64,000 nt of DNA from Arthrobacter rhizophilus (GTDB taxonomy: Bacteria; Actinomycetota; Actinomycetes; Actinomycetales; Micrococcaceae). Shown one piece after another: positions 42,028-50,550 of the stretch. The position numbers were made by a program, and so were the translations under genes. The DNA lies in assembly GCF_026241105.1 (NCBI RefSeq), contig NZ_JAPFFT010000001.1, forward strand, positions 483,969 through 547,968, given 5' to 3'. Below the pieces are notes generated by a model. That model ran no database searches. It worked only from the letters and a program-made list of their open reading frames with translations, and had not been told where the DNA came from. Positions within the stretch are counted from its first letter, which is position 1. Each line of letters starts with the position of its first letter.

Positions 42028-43410
42028 CTAGGCGCTTCGTGCGGCCTTGACCTTGGCCCCGATGCGGCAGGCCACGGCGATGCACGCGATCAGGAGGAAC
42101 GTGCCGATCAACTGGCCCGCGCTCTCGGCGTTCGAGAAGCCCACCACGAAAATGAGGGCAAGCAGCGCCAGTCCGAACACTGTCAGGAAGGGGAAGCCCT
42201 TCATGCGAAGCGGCAACTCGGTTCCTTCGCGGTCGGCGCGGCGACGCAGGATGAACTGGGACACGAGTGCCGTACCCCACACCACGAGGCAGGTGGAGCC
42301 CACCAGGTTGAGCAAGGCCGGCAGGACGTGATCGGGAAAGAGCAGTTCCAGGACGGTGGCGATGAAGCCGAAAGCGACAGAGACGCCGACGGCGGCCATG
42401 GGCACCTGGGCGCCGCGCAGCCGCGACAGGAAAGCCGGGGCTTCGCCGCGCTCAGACAGCGAGAACACCATGCGTGAGGCCCCGTAGAGGTTCGCGTTGA
42501 GTGCTGACAGCAGGGCCACAACGGCAACAAGGGTGATTGCCGTGCCGGCTCCCGGGATGCCCGCCAGGTTCAGGACGCCAGCGAACGGCGACTTCAACCC
42601 TTCTGAGTCCGAGGGAAGGACAGCAGCAATGACGAAGACTGAGCCGATGTAGAAAACCAGGATGCGCCACACCACGGTGCGGATGGCCTTGCCGACGCTG
42701 TGAACCGGGTCCTGCGTTTCCGCGGCAGCCACGCTCACGATTTCGGTGCCACCGAAGGCGAAGATCACTACAAAGAGTGCCGCGGCAATTCCGGCCCAAC
42801 CGGACGGTGCGAAGTTACCCGTGATGTGTCCAATGCCGGGGGACGTCACTCCAGGCAGCCAGCCGAACAGCAATGCCGCGCCGATGATGAGGAACACGAC
42901 AATGGCAGCAACCTTCAGGATGGCGAACCAGAACTCGAACTCACCAAAGTTCCGGACTCCGGCGAGGTTGATCGCGGTAAAGGCCACCATGAAAATCAGG
43001 GCCAGTGCCCACACGGGAATGACCGGCCAGACAGAGAAGAGCAATCCGGCCGCGCCGAGGGCTTCCGCGGCGATGACGACTACCAACTGCAACCACCAGA
43101 GCCAGCCGACCGTTGATCCGGCCGTTTTGCCCATCGCCTTTTCGGCATAGACGGAGAAGGCGCCGCTGTTGGGGTTGGCTGCGGCCATTTCGCCCAGGGC
43201 CCACATCACCAGGATGATCAGGGTGCCAGCCACAAGGTAGGAGATGAGCACTGCGGGACCGGCCGCATGGATCCCGGCGCCCGAGCCGAGGAAGAGGCCT
43301 GCACCGATGGCGCTGCCCAGGCCCATCATGGTCAGTTGGCGCGGCTTCATCGAGTGGCCAAGGCCTTGCGAAGGAATGGCGGGTCGAACAGCGGTGGACG
43401 TCGTTGTCAT
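42028..43410 (-). CDS. APC-family amino-acid permease
   Basis: A 460-aa transporter with 12 hydrophobic segments. MMGLGSAIGAGLFLGSGAGIHAAGPAVLISY is the conserved first span of the amino acid-polyamine-organocation family (GABA/aromatic/Lys-type AAT subgroup), followed by ALGEMAAANPNSGAFSVYAEKAMG. It probably imports an amino acid with protons. It is divergent from the Lrp gene at 43588, the usual regulator-permease pairing. Confidence 0.92.
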   Translation of the reverse strand: MTTTSTAVRPAIPSQGLGHSMKPRQLTMMGLGSAIGAGLFLGSGAGIHAAGPAVLISYLVAGTLIILVMWALGEMAAANPNSGAFSVYAEKAMGKTAGSTVGWLWWLQLVVVIAAEALGAAGLLFSVWPVIPVWALALIFMVAFTAINLAGVRNFGEFEFWFAILKVAAIVVFLIIGAALLFGWLPGVTSPGIGHITGNFAPSGWAGIAAALFVVIFAFGGTEIVSVAAAETQDPVHSVGKAIRTVVWRILVFYIGSVFVIAAVLPSDSEGLKSPFAGVLNLAGIPGAGTAITLVAVVALLSALNANLYGASRMVFSLSERGEAPAFLSRLRGAQVPMAAVGVSVAFGFIATVLELLFPDHVLPALLNLVGSTCLVVWGTALVSQFILRRRADREGTELPLRMKGFPFLTVFGLALLALIFVVGFSNAESAGQLIGTFLLIACIAVACRIGAKVKAARSA

Positions 43411-43587
43411 TCGTGTTTGCCTTCTTGTGGAGGGTTTGTCAGCTGGTCCTCGTGGGACTTATCGAATTTACCGCTTACACAGGCAAAGTGGCGAAAAACA
43501 CTTGTGAGACGATGGAAGCAATGTGAACGGAGATCGGCACGTTTCCTGTCGATTTGTGCAGTATCCGGCTGGAAGTAGGGAAAATTG

Positions 43588-44067
43588 GTGGCTGTTGACG
43601 GGTTGGATGCCAAGATTGTCCGATTTTTCACCGACTCCCCGCGTGCGTCCGTCCTCGAGGCATCCAGGGTTTTGAAGGTGGCTCGCGCCACGGTCCAGTC
43701 CCGGCTGGACAGGATGGCCGAGCGGGGCGTGGTGGCTCCTTGGGTTCCGCAGCCGGACCCTGCGGGCTTCGGCTATCCCGTGGTGGCCTTCTGCTCGCTC
43801 ACCATCAACCAGGACCTGGGGCACGACGCCGTCGTCGAAGCCTTGGCCGCTATTCCCGAACTTATTGAGATCCACACTGTTTCCGGCAGTTCGGATCTCA
43901 TGGTCCGGGTGGTGGGCAAATCGAACTCGGACCTGCAGCGCGTGCTGGATAAGCTCATCGCCACCAAGACCGTGCTCCGCTCGTCGTCGGTGATCGTGCT
44001 GAATACGCATTTCCAAGGCCGCACCTTGCCCCTCCTGGAAGCGGCCGCCAAGGAGAATGCGGGCTGA
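43588..44067 (+). CDS. Lrp/AsnC-family transcriptional regulator
   Basis: A 159-aa protein with N-terminal winged helix (VDGLDAKIVRFFTDSPRASVLEASRVLKVARATVQSRLDRM) and C-terminal RAM ligand domain (HTVSGSSDLMVRVVGKSNSDLQRVLDKL). GTG 43588 follows AGGG. It lies divergently from the permease; the 177-bp gap between them carries AT-rich -10-like boxes (TAAATT, TAAGTC on the minus strand) but no clear large repeat. Likely targets are the permease and the 2-oxoacid dehydrogenase operon. Confidence 0.9.
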   Translation: MAVDGLDAKIVRFFTDSPRASVLEASRVLKVARATVQSRLDRMAERGVVAPWVPQPDPAGFGYPVVAFCSLTINQDLGHDAVVEALAAIPELIEIHTVSGSSDLMVRVVGKSNSDLQRVLDKLIATKTVLRSSSVIVLNTHFQGRTLPLLEAAAKENAG

Positions 44068-44102
44068 AACATTTGGACTCTGTCCCCAGACGGTCGTACC
44101 AT

Positions 44103-44129
44103 TAGTTCTAGTCATTTTGACTTTAACTA
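44103..44129. promoter_or_regulatory. 27-bp palindrome, likely NrtR operator
   Basis: TAGTT-N2-AGTCA-TTT-TGACT-N2-AACTA: both 5-base blocks of each arm match exactly, and only the two-base spacers differ. It overlaps the probable promoter of nrtR (TTGACT and TAACTAT lie inside it) and ends 30 bases before the first start codon. NrtR repressors bind palindromes before NAD genes, so autorepression of the whole nad operon is the natural reading. Confidence 0.7.
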
Positions 44130-44159
44130 TCTTTCCAGTCCCTGAGGCAAAGAAGCGGG

Positions 44160-44879
44160 GTGAACACCGTGTACGCCACCTCCGCCAATGTGGCAGAGCG
44201 CAGGCTCGCACCGCCGTCGTTGGCTATATCCACGGTGATTTTCGCCCTACGCCCGAGCGAAAGCTCCGGCCGCCCGACGCTGTGGCTGCCGCTGGTACGC
44301 CGCATCCGCGAACCGTTCAAGGACATGTGGGCGCTTCCCGGCGGTCCCTTGCAGCATGACGAGTCCCTCCAGGATGCAGCTTCGAGGAACCTCCGCGAAA
44401 CAACCGGGTTGGCACCTCAATACCTTGAGCAGCTCTACGCCTTCGGCGGCCTGCACCGCTCGCCTGCCCAACGTGTTGTCTCGATCGTCTACTGGGCGTT
44501 GGTGCAGCCCACGGAAGCCGCACTCGCGGACGAGTCAGAGAATGTCCGTTGGTTCCGGGCAGACAGGCTCGCCGAATTGGCCTTCGATCACAACGCGATC
44601 GTCGACTACGCCCTATGGCGGCTGCGCAACAAGATGGCCTACGGGTCCATCGCCTATCACTTGCTGGGGGAGTTCTTCACCCTGGCCCAGGTCCGCGAAG
44701 TCTATGAGGCTGTCCTGGACCGCCAGCTGGATCCGGCGAACTTTCGCCGGCAAATCAAGGGAACACCGGAAATCGAGGAGACCGGTGAATACCTCCAGGG
44801 CGGAAAACACCGCCCGCCACGCCTCTACCGCTTCACCGGCACGCCCGGACTCGGGCCAGACAACAGGAGTACACCATGA
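44160..44879 (+). CDS. nrtR: Nudix-related transcriptional regulator of NAD metabolism
   Basis: A 239-aa protein: Nudix-like domain at ~20-145 and a C-terminal winged helix at ~150-225 (FTLAQVREVYEAVLDRQLDPANFRRQI). The Nudix box is degenerate (ESLQDAASRNLRETTGL; the catalytic REXXEE pattern is broken), as in regulators that sense ADP-ribose rather than hydrolyse it. GTG 44160 is listed; GTG 44169, with GGGGTG before it, is an alternative. The stop overlaps the nadA ATG (ATGA). Confidence 0.9.
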   Translation: MNTVYATSANVAERRLAPPSLAISTVIFALRPSESSGRPTLWLPLVRRIREPFKDMWALPGGPLQHDESLQDAASRNLRETTGLAPQYLEQLYAFGGLHRSPAQRVVSIVYWALVQPTEAALADESENVRWFRADRLAELAFDHNAIVDYALWRLRNKMAYGSIAYHLLGEFFTLAQVREVYEAVLDRQLDPANFRRQIKGTPEIEETGEYLQGGKHRPPRLYRFTGTPGLGPDNRSTP

Positions 44880-46183
44880 GCAGCGTCAACACAGCTATCC
44901 AGCTGATCACGCGGGAGGAAGCCGAGAGTGGCCGTTCCGCAGCGGGCTCAACGTGCAGCCCCGCTCTGTCCAAGGGCCCGTGGGAGTACGACCTCGCAGA
45001 GGCCCTCGCCGGCATCCCCGCCTACGGCCCCGGCGCTTCCAACTCCGACGATGCTCCAAAAGCCACACCCCGGCAGGGCCAATTGCCTGAAGAATACAAG
45101 TTGGCCAGCGACGCCGAGCTCGACACCCGGATCCGCGCCGCCAAGGAGACGCTGGGGGAGCGGGCCGTCATTCTGGGCCACTTCTACCAGCGCGACGAAG
45201 TTGTCCAGTATGCGGATTTCGTAGGCGACTCCTTCCAACTGGCCAACGCGGCCCTGACCAAGCCCGACGCCGAGGCCATCATCTTCTGCGGTGTGCATTT
45301 CATGGCAGAGACTGCGGACATTCTTTCCAGCGAGAACCAGGCCGTGGTCCTGCCGAACCTGGCCGCCGGTTGCTCCATGGCAGACATGGCGGACGAGGAC
45401 TCGGTGGAGGAATGCTGGGAGCAGCTCGAAGAGATCTTCGGGACCGCACCTGATTCCGAAGGCAGGGCCCCGGTCATCCCGGTGACCTACATGAACTCGT
45501 CAGCCGCATTGAAGGCCTTCTGCGGCCGCAATGGCGGCATCGTCTGCACGTCCTCCAACGCCAAGACGGTGCTCGAATGGGCTTTCGAACGCGGCCAGCG
45601 GGTGCTTTTCTTCCCTGACCAGCACTTGGGCCGCAACACTGCCAAAGCCCTCGGCGTGCCGCTGGAGCAGATGCCTATGTGGAACCCGCGCAAGGAGCTC
45701 GGCGGAAACGATGAGCAGACCCTGCTGGATTCCCGCGTCATCCTCTGGCACGGCTTCTGCTCCGTCCACAAGCGCTTCAACGTGGGCCAGATCGAGAAGG
45801 CCCGTGCCGAATTCCCCGGGGTGAACGTCATTGTGCACCCTGAATGCCCCATGGAAGTTGTTGACGCGGCAGACGGCGCAGGCTCCACCGACTTCATCAA
45901 GAAGGCCATCGCCGCCGCAACCGAGCCCACCACATTTGCCATCGGGACCGAGATCAACATGGTGAACCGTTTGGCGGCCGAGAACCCCCAGCACACCATC
46001 TTCTGCCTGGACCCGGTGATCTGCCCTTGCTCCACGATGTACCGCATCCACCCCGGCTACCTTGCCTGGGTGCTTGAAGAATTGGTGGAGGGCCGCGTGG
46101 TGAACCGCATCACCGTAGACGACTCCGTCAAGGACAACGCCAAGATCGCCCTCGAGCGCATGCTAGCCGCACGGCCGCTCTAG
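44876..46183 (+). CDS. nadA: Quinolinate synthase A
   Basis: A 435-aa iron-sulfur enzyme that condenses iminoaspartate with dihydroxyacetone phosphate. The three cluster Cys are in the CGVHFMAET-N region, HPECPMEVVD and LDPVICPCSTMYRIHP stretches; SSAALKAFCGRNGGIVCTSSNA and GHFYQRDEVVQYAD are also conserved. An N-terminal extension of ~80 residues precedes the core. It starts inside the nrtR stop and is followed by nadB. Confidence 0.95.
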   Translation: MSSVNTAIQLITREEAESGRSAAGSTCSPALSKGPWEYDLAEALAGIPAYGPGASNSDDAPKATPRQGQLPEEYKLASDAELDTRIRAAKETLGERAVILGHFYQRDEVVQYADFVGDSFQLANAALTKPDAEAIIFCGVHFMAETADILSSENQAVVLPNLAAGCSMADMADEDSVEECWEQLEEIFGTAPDSEGRAPVIPVTYMNSSAALKAFCGRNGGIVCTSSNAKTVLEWAFERGQRVLFFPDQHLGRNTAKALGVPLEQMPMWNPRKELGGNDEQTLLDSRVILWHGFCSVHKRFNVGQIEKARAEFPGVNVIVHPECPMEVVDAADGAGSTDFIKKAIAAATEPTTFAIGTEINMVNRLAAENPQHTIFCLDPVICPCSTMYRIHPGYLAWVLEELVEGRVVNRITVDDSVKDNAKIALERMLAARPL

Positions 46184-46219
46184 GCCCACCCCGTATCAAC
46201 CAGTCGAATTGAGCCTGAT

Positions 46220-47893
46220 ATGACTGCAGAACGCTTTCCCGGCGCTACTGCGCGGCGGCGACTCGTCGTCGTCGGCAGCGGCATCGCCGGACTCTATTCC
46301 GCACTGCTGGCCGCTGAGGCCGGTGCGGACGTCGTCCTGCTCAGCAAAGGCGCGCTTGCAGACAGCAACACCTTCTTCGCGCAGGGCGGGATTTCGGCAG
46401 TCCTCGAGCAGCCCGCCCCCGGCGATACCGTTGCCGCGCACATTGCGGACACCCTCAAGGCCGGCGGCGGCCACTGCAACGAGGAAGCCGTGCGGGTGCT
46501 GTGCACCGAAGCGCGCCTCGACATCATGGGGCTTGAGCGTTTCGGTGTCCGTTTCGACGCGGACGACGACGGCGATCCCGCCTTGGGGCTCGAAGCCGCC
46601 CACTCGGCCCCGAGGATCCTGCACGCCGGCGGAGACGCCACCGGCGCCGGAATTGCGAAGGCACTCATCCTCGCAGTCCTTGACGCGCAGGCTGCCGGGA
46701 GACTCCAAGTGCTGGGACACGCTCAGGCCACTAGCTTGATCCAGTCCGAGGGAAGTGTGGCAGGCGTTGAATTCCTGCGGAACGGGCGCCTCGAGGCTCT
46801 ACACGGCGATGCGGTGCTGCTTGCCACCGGTGGAGCGGGGCAGCTATTCGCCCGGACCACCAACCCCTCGGTTGCAACGGCCGACGGGCTCGCGCTCGCG
46901 TGGCGGGCAGGAGCGGAGCTCGCGGACCTGGAATTCTTCCAGTTCCACCCCACGAGCATGGTGCTGTCAGCTGCTGCAGGCCCGGCGGCCGGCGGCGCGG
47001 ATCCCCTCCTGATCTCGGAAGCTGTCCGCGGCGAAGGCGCCATCTTGGTGGACGCCAAGGGCGAACGATTCATGCCGGCCTACCACCCGGACGCCGAACT
47101 TGCTCCGCGCGACGTCGTCTCCCGCAGCATCGCCCTCCACTTGGCTTCACTTGGCGATCCCAACGGCCACGTCTTCCTTGACGCCCGGGTGGTCGAAGCA
47201 GCCAAGGGGCAGGGCTTCCTTGAGAAACGATTCCCCACCATCAGCGCCCGGACCCGCGAAGCCGGCGTCGACTGGACCCGCCAGCCCGTTCCGGTTGCCC
47301 CGGCCGCCCACTACTGGATGGGAGGCGTAGGCACCGATCTGTACGGCCGCACCTCCGTGCCCGGACTGCTCGCAGCCGGCGAAGTGGCGTGCACGGGTGT
47401 CCAGGGCGCAAACCGCCTGGCCAGCAACTCCCTGCTCGAAGGACTCGTGTTTGGGCGGCGGGCTGTTGAAGGGTTCCTTGGCGAGGTGCAGTCCAACAGC
47501 GGGGAGACCGACTCGCTAGTTCCCTCGGCGCCTGCAGGGGCGCTTTCGTGGCAGCCTGAGCTTGTCCCCGAGCCCTTCAGTCGTACCGCCCTCCGTCGGC
47601 TGATGACAGCCAAGGCCGGGGTTCTCCGGACTGGAGGGCTGCTCCGGGAGGCTGCTGAGGCACTCAACGCTTGGGTCGACGTCGTGCTTCCTGAGAACGT
47701 GCCGGACTCAGCGGATTCCTTGATGCACGAGGACGCCAATTTGCTCCTTGCGGCGCAACTGTTGGTGCAAGCCGCCGGCGCGCGGCGTGGGTCGCTGGGG
47801 GCGCACTACCGGCGTGACGCCGTCGAAACCCCGTATGAAGAACCGAATCAGAGATACACCATCCGCCGGAAAGCGAGCCTCGTCAATGACTAG
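46220..47893 (+). CDS. nadB: L-aspartate oxidase
   Basis: A 557-aa FAD enzyme oxidising L-aspartate to iminoaspartate for NadA. It has the dinucleotide motif VVGSGIAGLYSALLAAEAG (~15-33), SNTFFAQGGISAV, FHPTSM, a second RGEGAILVD, and the flavin-linked GEVACTGVQGANRLASNSLLEGLVFGRRAVEG. The length and domains are complete. It lies 36 bp after nadA and overlaps nadC by 8 bp. Confidence 0.95.
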   Translation: MTAERFPGATARRRLVVVGSGIAGLYSALLAAEAGADVVLLSKGALADSNTFFAQGGISAVLEQPAPGDTVAAHIADTLKAGGGHCNEEAVRVLCTEARLDIMGLERFGVRFDADDDGDPALGLEAAHSAPRILHAGGDATGAGIAKALILAVLDAQAAGRLQVLGHAQATSLIQSEGSVAGVEFLRNGRLEALHGDAVLLATGGAGQLFARTTNPSVATADGLALAWRAGAELADLEFFQFHPTSMVLSAAAGPAAGGADPLLISEAVRGEGAILVDAKGERFMPAYHPDAELAPRDVVSRSIALHLASLGDPNGHVFLDARVVEAAKGQGFLEKRFPTISARTREAGVDWTRQPVPVAPAAHYWMGGVGTDLYGRTSVPGLLAAGEVACTGVQGANRLASNSLLEGLVFGRRAVEGFLGEVQSNSGETDSLVPSAPAGALSWQPELVPEPFSRTALRRLMTAKAGVLRTGGLLREAAEALNAWVDVVLPENVPDSADSLMHEDANLLLAAQLLVQAAGARRGSLGAHYRRDAVETPYEEPNQRYTIRRKASLVND

Positions 47894-48776
47894 CCTGACC
47901 CTCCCCACAGCACCCGTCCGGGACATTCTGGAGCGGGCCTTCGCGGAGGATGCGCCGAACGGGGACATCACTTCGCAACTGCTGATCCCCGCCGAAGCCC
48001 GGGCCACCGCCGTGCTCAATGCGCGCGTTCCCGGGGTCTTCAGCGGCGGAACCGTGTTCCGGGACGCAATGCTGCTCATCGACCCGGACACCGAAGTGGA
48101 GCTGCTGCTCGCCGAGGGTGTTGCGTTCGACGCCGGAACCCACCTCGCGCGGGTCAGCGGCCGTGCCCGCTCGGTGCTGCTTGCCGAACGCGTCGGGCTC
48201 AACCTGGTCCAGCGCATGAGCGCCATTGCCACCAAGACGTCAGAGTTCGTGAAGCTGGTCGAGGGCACCAAAGCCCGCATCACGGACACCCGGAAGACAA
48301 CACCCGGCTTGCGGGTGCTGGAACGTTATGCCGTCCGCTGCGGCGGGGGAGCCAACCATCGCTACAGCCTGTCTGATGCGGTCCTGGCCAAGGACAACCA
48401 CTTGGCCGTGATGACCGGTGGCGATTCCGCCAAACTCACCGCACTGCTCGCGGCCGCCAAGGCACAGCTGGGCCACACCACGCATTTCGAGGTGGAAGTA
48501 GACAGTGCCGAGCAGATCGAACCCGTGCTCGCAGCCGGCGTCGACACGATCATGCTGGACAACTTCTCCCTTGAGGAGCTCCGTGCCGGCGTGGAGCAGG
48601 TGGCCGGGCGCGCCATCGTCGAGGCAAGTGGCAACGTCAACGTCAACACCGTGGCGGACATCGCCGCGGCGGGAGTGGATGTCATTTCCATCGGCGGACT
48701 CACGCACAGTGTTGCCGCGCTGGATTTGGGCCTTGACGTGACGCTGGACGTAGGCGTCCCCCCAGGCCGGGGCTGA
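47886..48776 (+). CDS. nadC: Nicotinate-nucleotide pyrophosphorylase (quinolinate phosphoribosyltransferase)
   Basis: A 296-aa enzyme making nicotinate mononucleotide from quinolinate and PRPP. It contains EDAPNGDITSQ, ITDTRKTTPGLRVLERYAVRCGGGANHR, LSDAVLAKDNHL, FEVEVDSAEQ, IMLDNF and VEASGNVNVNTV...ISIGGLTH. ATG 47886 overlaps the nadB stop (ATGACTAG). This completes the aspartate route to NAD in one operon. Confidence 0.96.
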   Translation: MTSLTLPTAPVRDILERAFAEDAPNGDITSQLLIPAEARATAVLNARVPGVFSGGTVFRDAMLLIDPDTEVELLLAEGVAFDAGTHLARVSGRARSVLLAERVGLNLVQRMSAIATKTSEFVKLVEGTKARITDTRKTTPGLRVLERYAVRCGGGANHRYSLSDAVLAKDNHLAVMTGGDSAKLTALLAAAKAQLGHTTHFEVEVDSAEQIEPVLAAGVDTIMLDNFSLEELRAGVEQVAGRAIVEASGNVNVNTVADIAAAGVDVISIGGLTHSVAALDLGLDVTLDVGVPPGRG

Positions 48777-48780
48777 CGCC

Positions 48781-49956
48781 ATGATTTTCCTCGACGCGGC
48801 GGCCACCACTCCCGTCCGCAGGGAAGTCCTCGAAGCGATGTGGCCCTACTTGACGGGCGAGTTCGGCAATCCTTCAAGCCATCACAGCCTCGGCGAAACA
48901 GCTGCGAACGCGCTGTCCGGCGCTCGTGCGGCAGTAGCCAAGGTCCTGGGCTGCCGGCCGGGCGAGGTCACCTTCACCTCCGGCGGCACCGAAGCCGACA
49001 ACTTGGCTGTGAAGGGAATCGCCCTCGCACGGCGGTCCGCGGATTCGGCCCTGAACCGGATTGTCATCAGCGCGATCGAACACCCTGCCGTCGAGGAATC
49101 CGCACACTACCTGCAACGCGTCCATGGATTCGACGTGGACGTGGTCCCCGTCGACAGGTACGGGGTCGTGACGCCTGAGGCGCTCCGGTCCACCCTGCGC
49201 CCGGAAACTGCCCTCGTCAGCATCATGTATGCCAACAACGAGATCGGGACGGTGCAGCCGGTGCGGCAGCTCGCGGAGGTGGCCGCGGAACATGGCGTGC
49301 CGTTCCATACGGACGCCGTCCAGGCCGCCGGCTGGCTGCCCATCGGCGTCAAGGAACTGGGCGTCGACGCGCTGAGTATTTCCGGCCACAAACTCGGCGC
49401 GCCTAAGGGCAGCGGCGTTCTTTATGCCAAGGGAAGGCTCAAGATCGAGCCGGTAGTCCACGGTGGTGGCCAGGAGCGGGGGCGACGCTCCGGAACCGAA
49501 AACGTGGCAGGTGCCGTTGCGCTTGCCACGGCATTTACCCTTGCCCACGATGAACAATCCGGATTGGCTGAACAGCCGGGACTCGCTGGCCGGGTCTCTG
49601 AGCTGCGGGATGCCTTCATCGGGACCGTCCTTGAAACTGTGCCCGGAGCTGTTCTCACGGGCCACCCCTCGCGGCGGCTGCCATCCATCGCGTCCTTCTG
49701 TTTCCCTGGCACCAGCGGAGAATCCGTCTTGCTGGAACTTGAGCGGCTTGGCGTGGTCTGTTCGAGCGGATCAGCATGCGCCGCTGGATCGGATGCACCG
49801 TCTCCGGTCCTGCTGGAGTTGGGCATTGACGCCGAGGTAGCCCAGACCGCTGTCCGCTTCAGCTTCAACTCCACGGTGACCTCAGCGGAACTGGAGCAAG
49901 CCGCGCAGGCCGTGGCTGCCGCCGTCGGGAGCGTGCAGGGGCTCGGTCGCCGCTGA
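48781..49956 (+). CDS. Cysteine desulfurase (NifS/IscS-like)
   Basis: A 391-aa PLP aminotransferase-fold enzyme: IFLDAAATTPVRREVLEAM at the start, the PLP-Lys in SISGHKLGAPKGSGVLYA, GGGQERGRRSGTENV, and the catalytic Cys in CSSGSACAAGSDAPSPVL. It begins 4 bp after nadC, so it belongs to the nad operon. Dedicated desulfurases beside nadA are known to repair or load the NadA iron-sulfur cluster, the probable role here. Confidence 0.93.
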   Translation: MIFLDAAATTPVRREVLEAMWPYLTGEFGNPSSHHSLGETAANALSGARAAVAKVLGCRPGEVTFTSGGTEADNLAVKGIALARRSADSALNRIVISAIEHPAVEESAHYLQRVHGFDVDVVPVDRYGVVTPEALRSTLRPETALVSIMYANNEIGTVQPVRQLAEVAAEHGVPFHTDAVQAAGWLPIGVKELGVDALSISGHKLGAPKGSGVLYAKGRLKIEPVVHGGGQERGRRSGTENVAGAVALATAFTLAHDEQSGLAEQPGLAGRVSELRDAFIGTVLETVPGAVLTGHPSRRLPSIASFCFPGTSGESVLLELERLGVVCSSGSACAAGSDAPSPVLLELGIDAEVAQTAVRFSFNSTVTSAELEQAAQAVAAAVGSVQGLGRR

Positions 49957-49966
49957 CTCTCCCCAG

Positions 49967-50032
49967 CCCAACTGACTGGCAGCAGATGCCGTTTTGAGGG
50001 CTCATAACGACAATAACTGCCAGTCAGTTGGG
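49967..50032. repeat. 66-bp palindromic element, copy B
   Basis: CCCAACTGACTGGCAG (49967-49982) is perfectly matched by CTGCCAGTCAGTTGGG (50017-50032). The reverse complement aligns with copy A at 41958 over its whole 66 bp, sharing CAGTT-TTGTCGTTATGA and TCAAAACG. It lies between the convergent desulfurase and GtrA genes, 11 and 15 bases from their stops. Confidence 0.85.
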
Positions 50033-50046
50033 GATCCGACGGCAGC

Positions 50047-50538
50047 TCAGACGTGCCGCGCCCGGCGGAAAATCCAGTGCCGCAGCATGGTAAAGCGCAC
50101 GGCGGTGGCGAAGAATCCGGACAGCGTGGTGGTCCAGAGGTCCTCGGTCAGGGTGGCATTGGGCCGGAACGCATGGAGCACGCCCAGGCTCCCTCCCGTG
50201 ATGACCAGGGCCACCGCGATCACGATCAGCCCGTTCAGATGGTCCCGGGTCCTCTTCCGGTTGCCGGTGATTTTGAAGGTCAGCCGCCGGTTCAGTGCTG
50301 TATTCATGAGCGAGGTGATGGTCAGCGCTGCGGCGTTGGCCAGCTGGGGTCCCATCCACGGCCGAAACAGTGCGTACAGGGCTAGCGACGTCGCCGTGCA
50401 GATGATTCCGACGCCGGTGAAAGGGACGAGCTGCCGGACCACCGGATAGCGCAGGATACCTTTGCGACGCTTGCTGGTGACCGTTCTCGAAAGGGACGTC
50501 TGCCGCGTTTCGGTTGCGGTCACGGCAGGAGGCTCCAT
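50047..50538 (-). CDS. GtrA-family membrane protein
   Basis: A 163-aa protein with four hydrophobic segments after a basic N-terminus. VRQLVPFTGVGIICTATSLALYALF and ANAAALTITSLMNTALNRRLTFK are the GtrA/DPMS signature. Such proteins flip or accommodate polyprenyl-phosphate sugars for cell-surface glycosylation. No glycosyltransferase gene is adjacent. A short leader without clear ribosome-binding site precedes ATG 50538. Confidence 0.88.
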   Translation of the reverse strand: MEPPAVTATETRQTSLSRTVTSKRRKGILRYPVVRQLVPFTGVGIICTATSLALYALFRPWMGPQLANAAALTITSLMNTALNRRLTFKITGNRKRTRDHLNGLIVIAVALVITGGSLGVLHAFRPNATLTEDLWTTTLSGFFATAVRFTMLRHWIFRRARHV

Positions 50539-50550
50539 GGCTCAAGCCTG

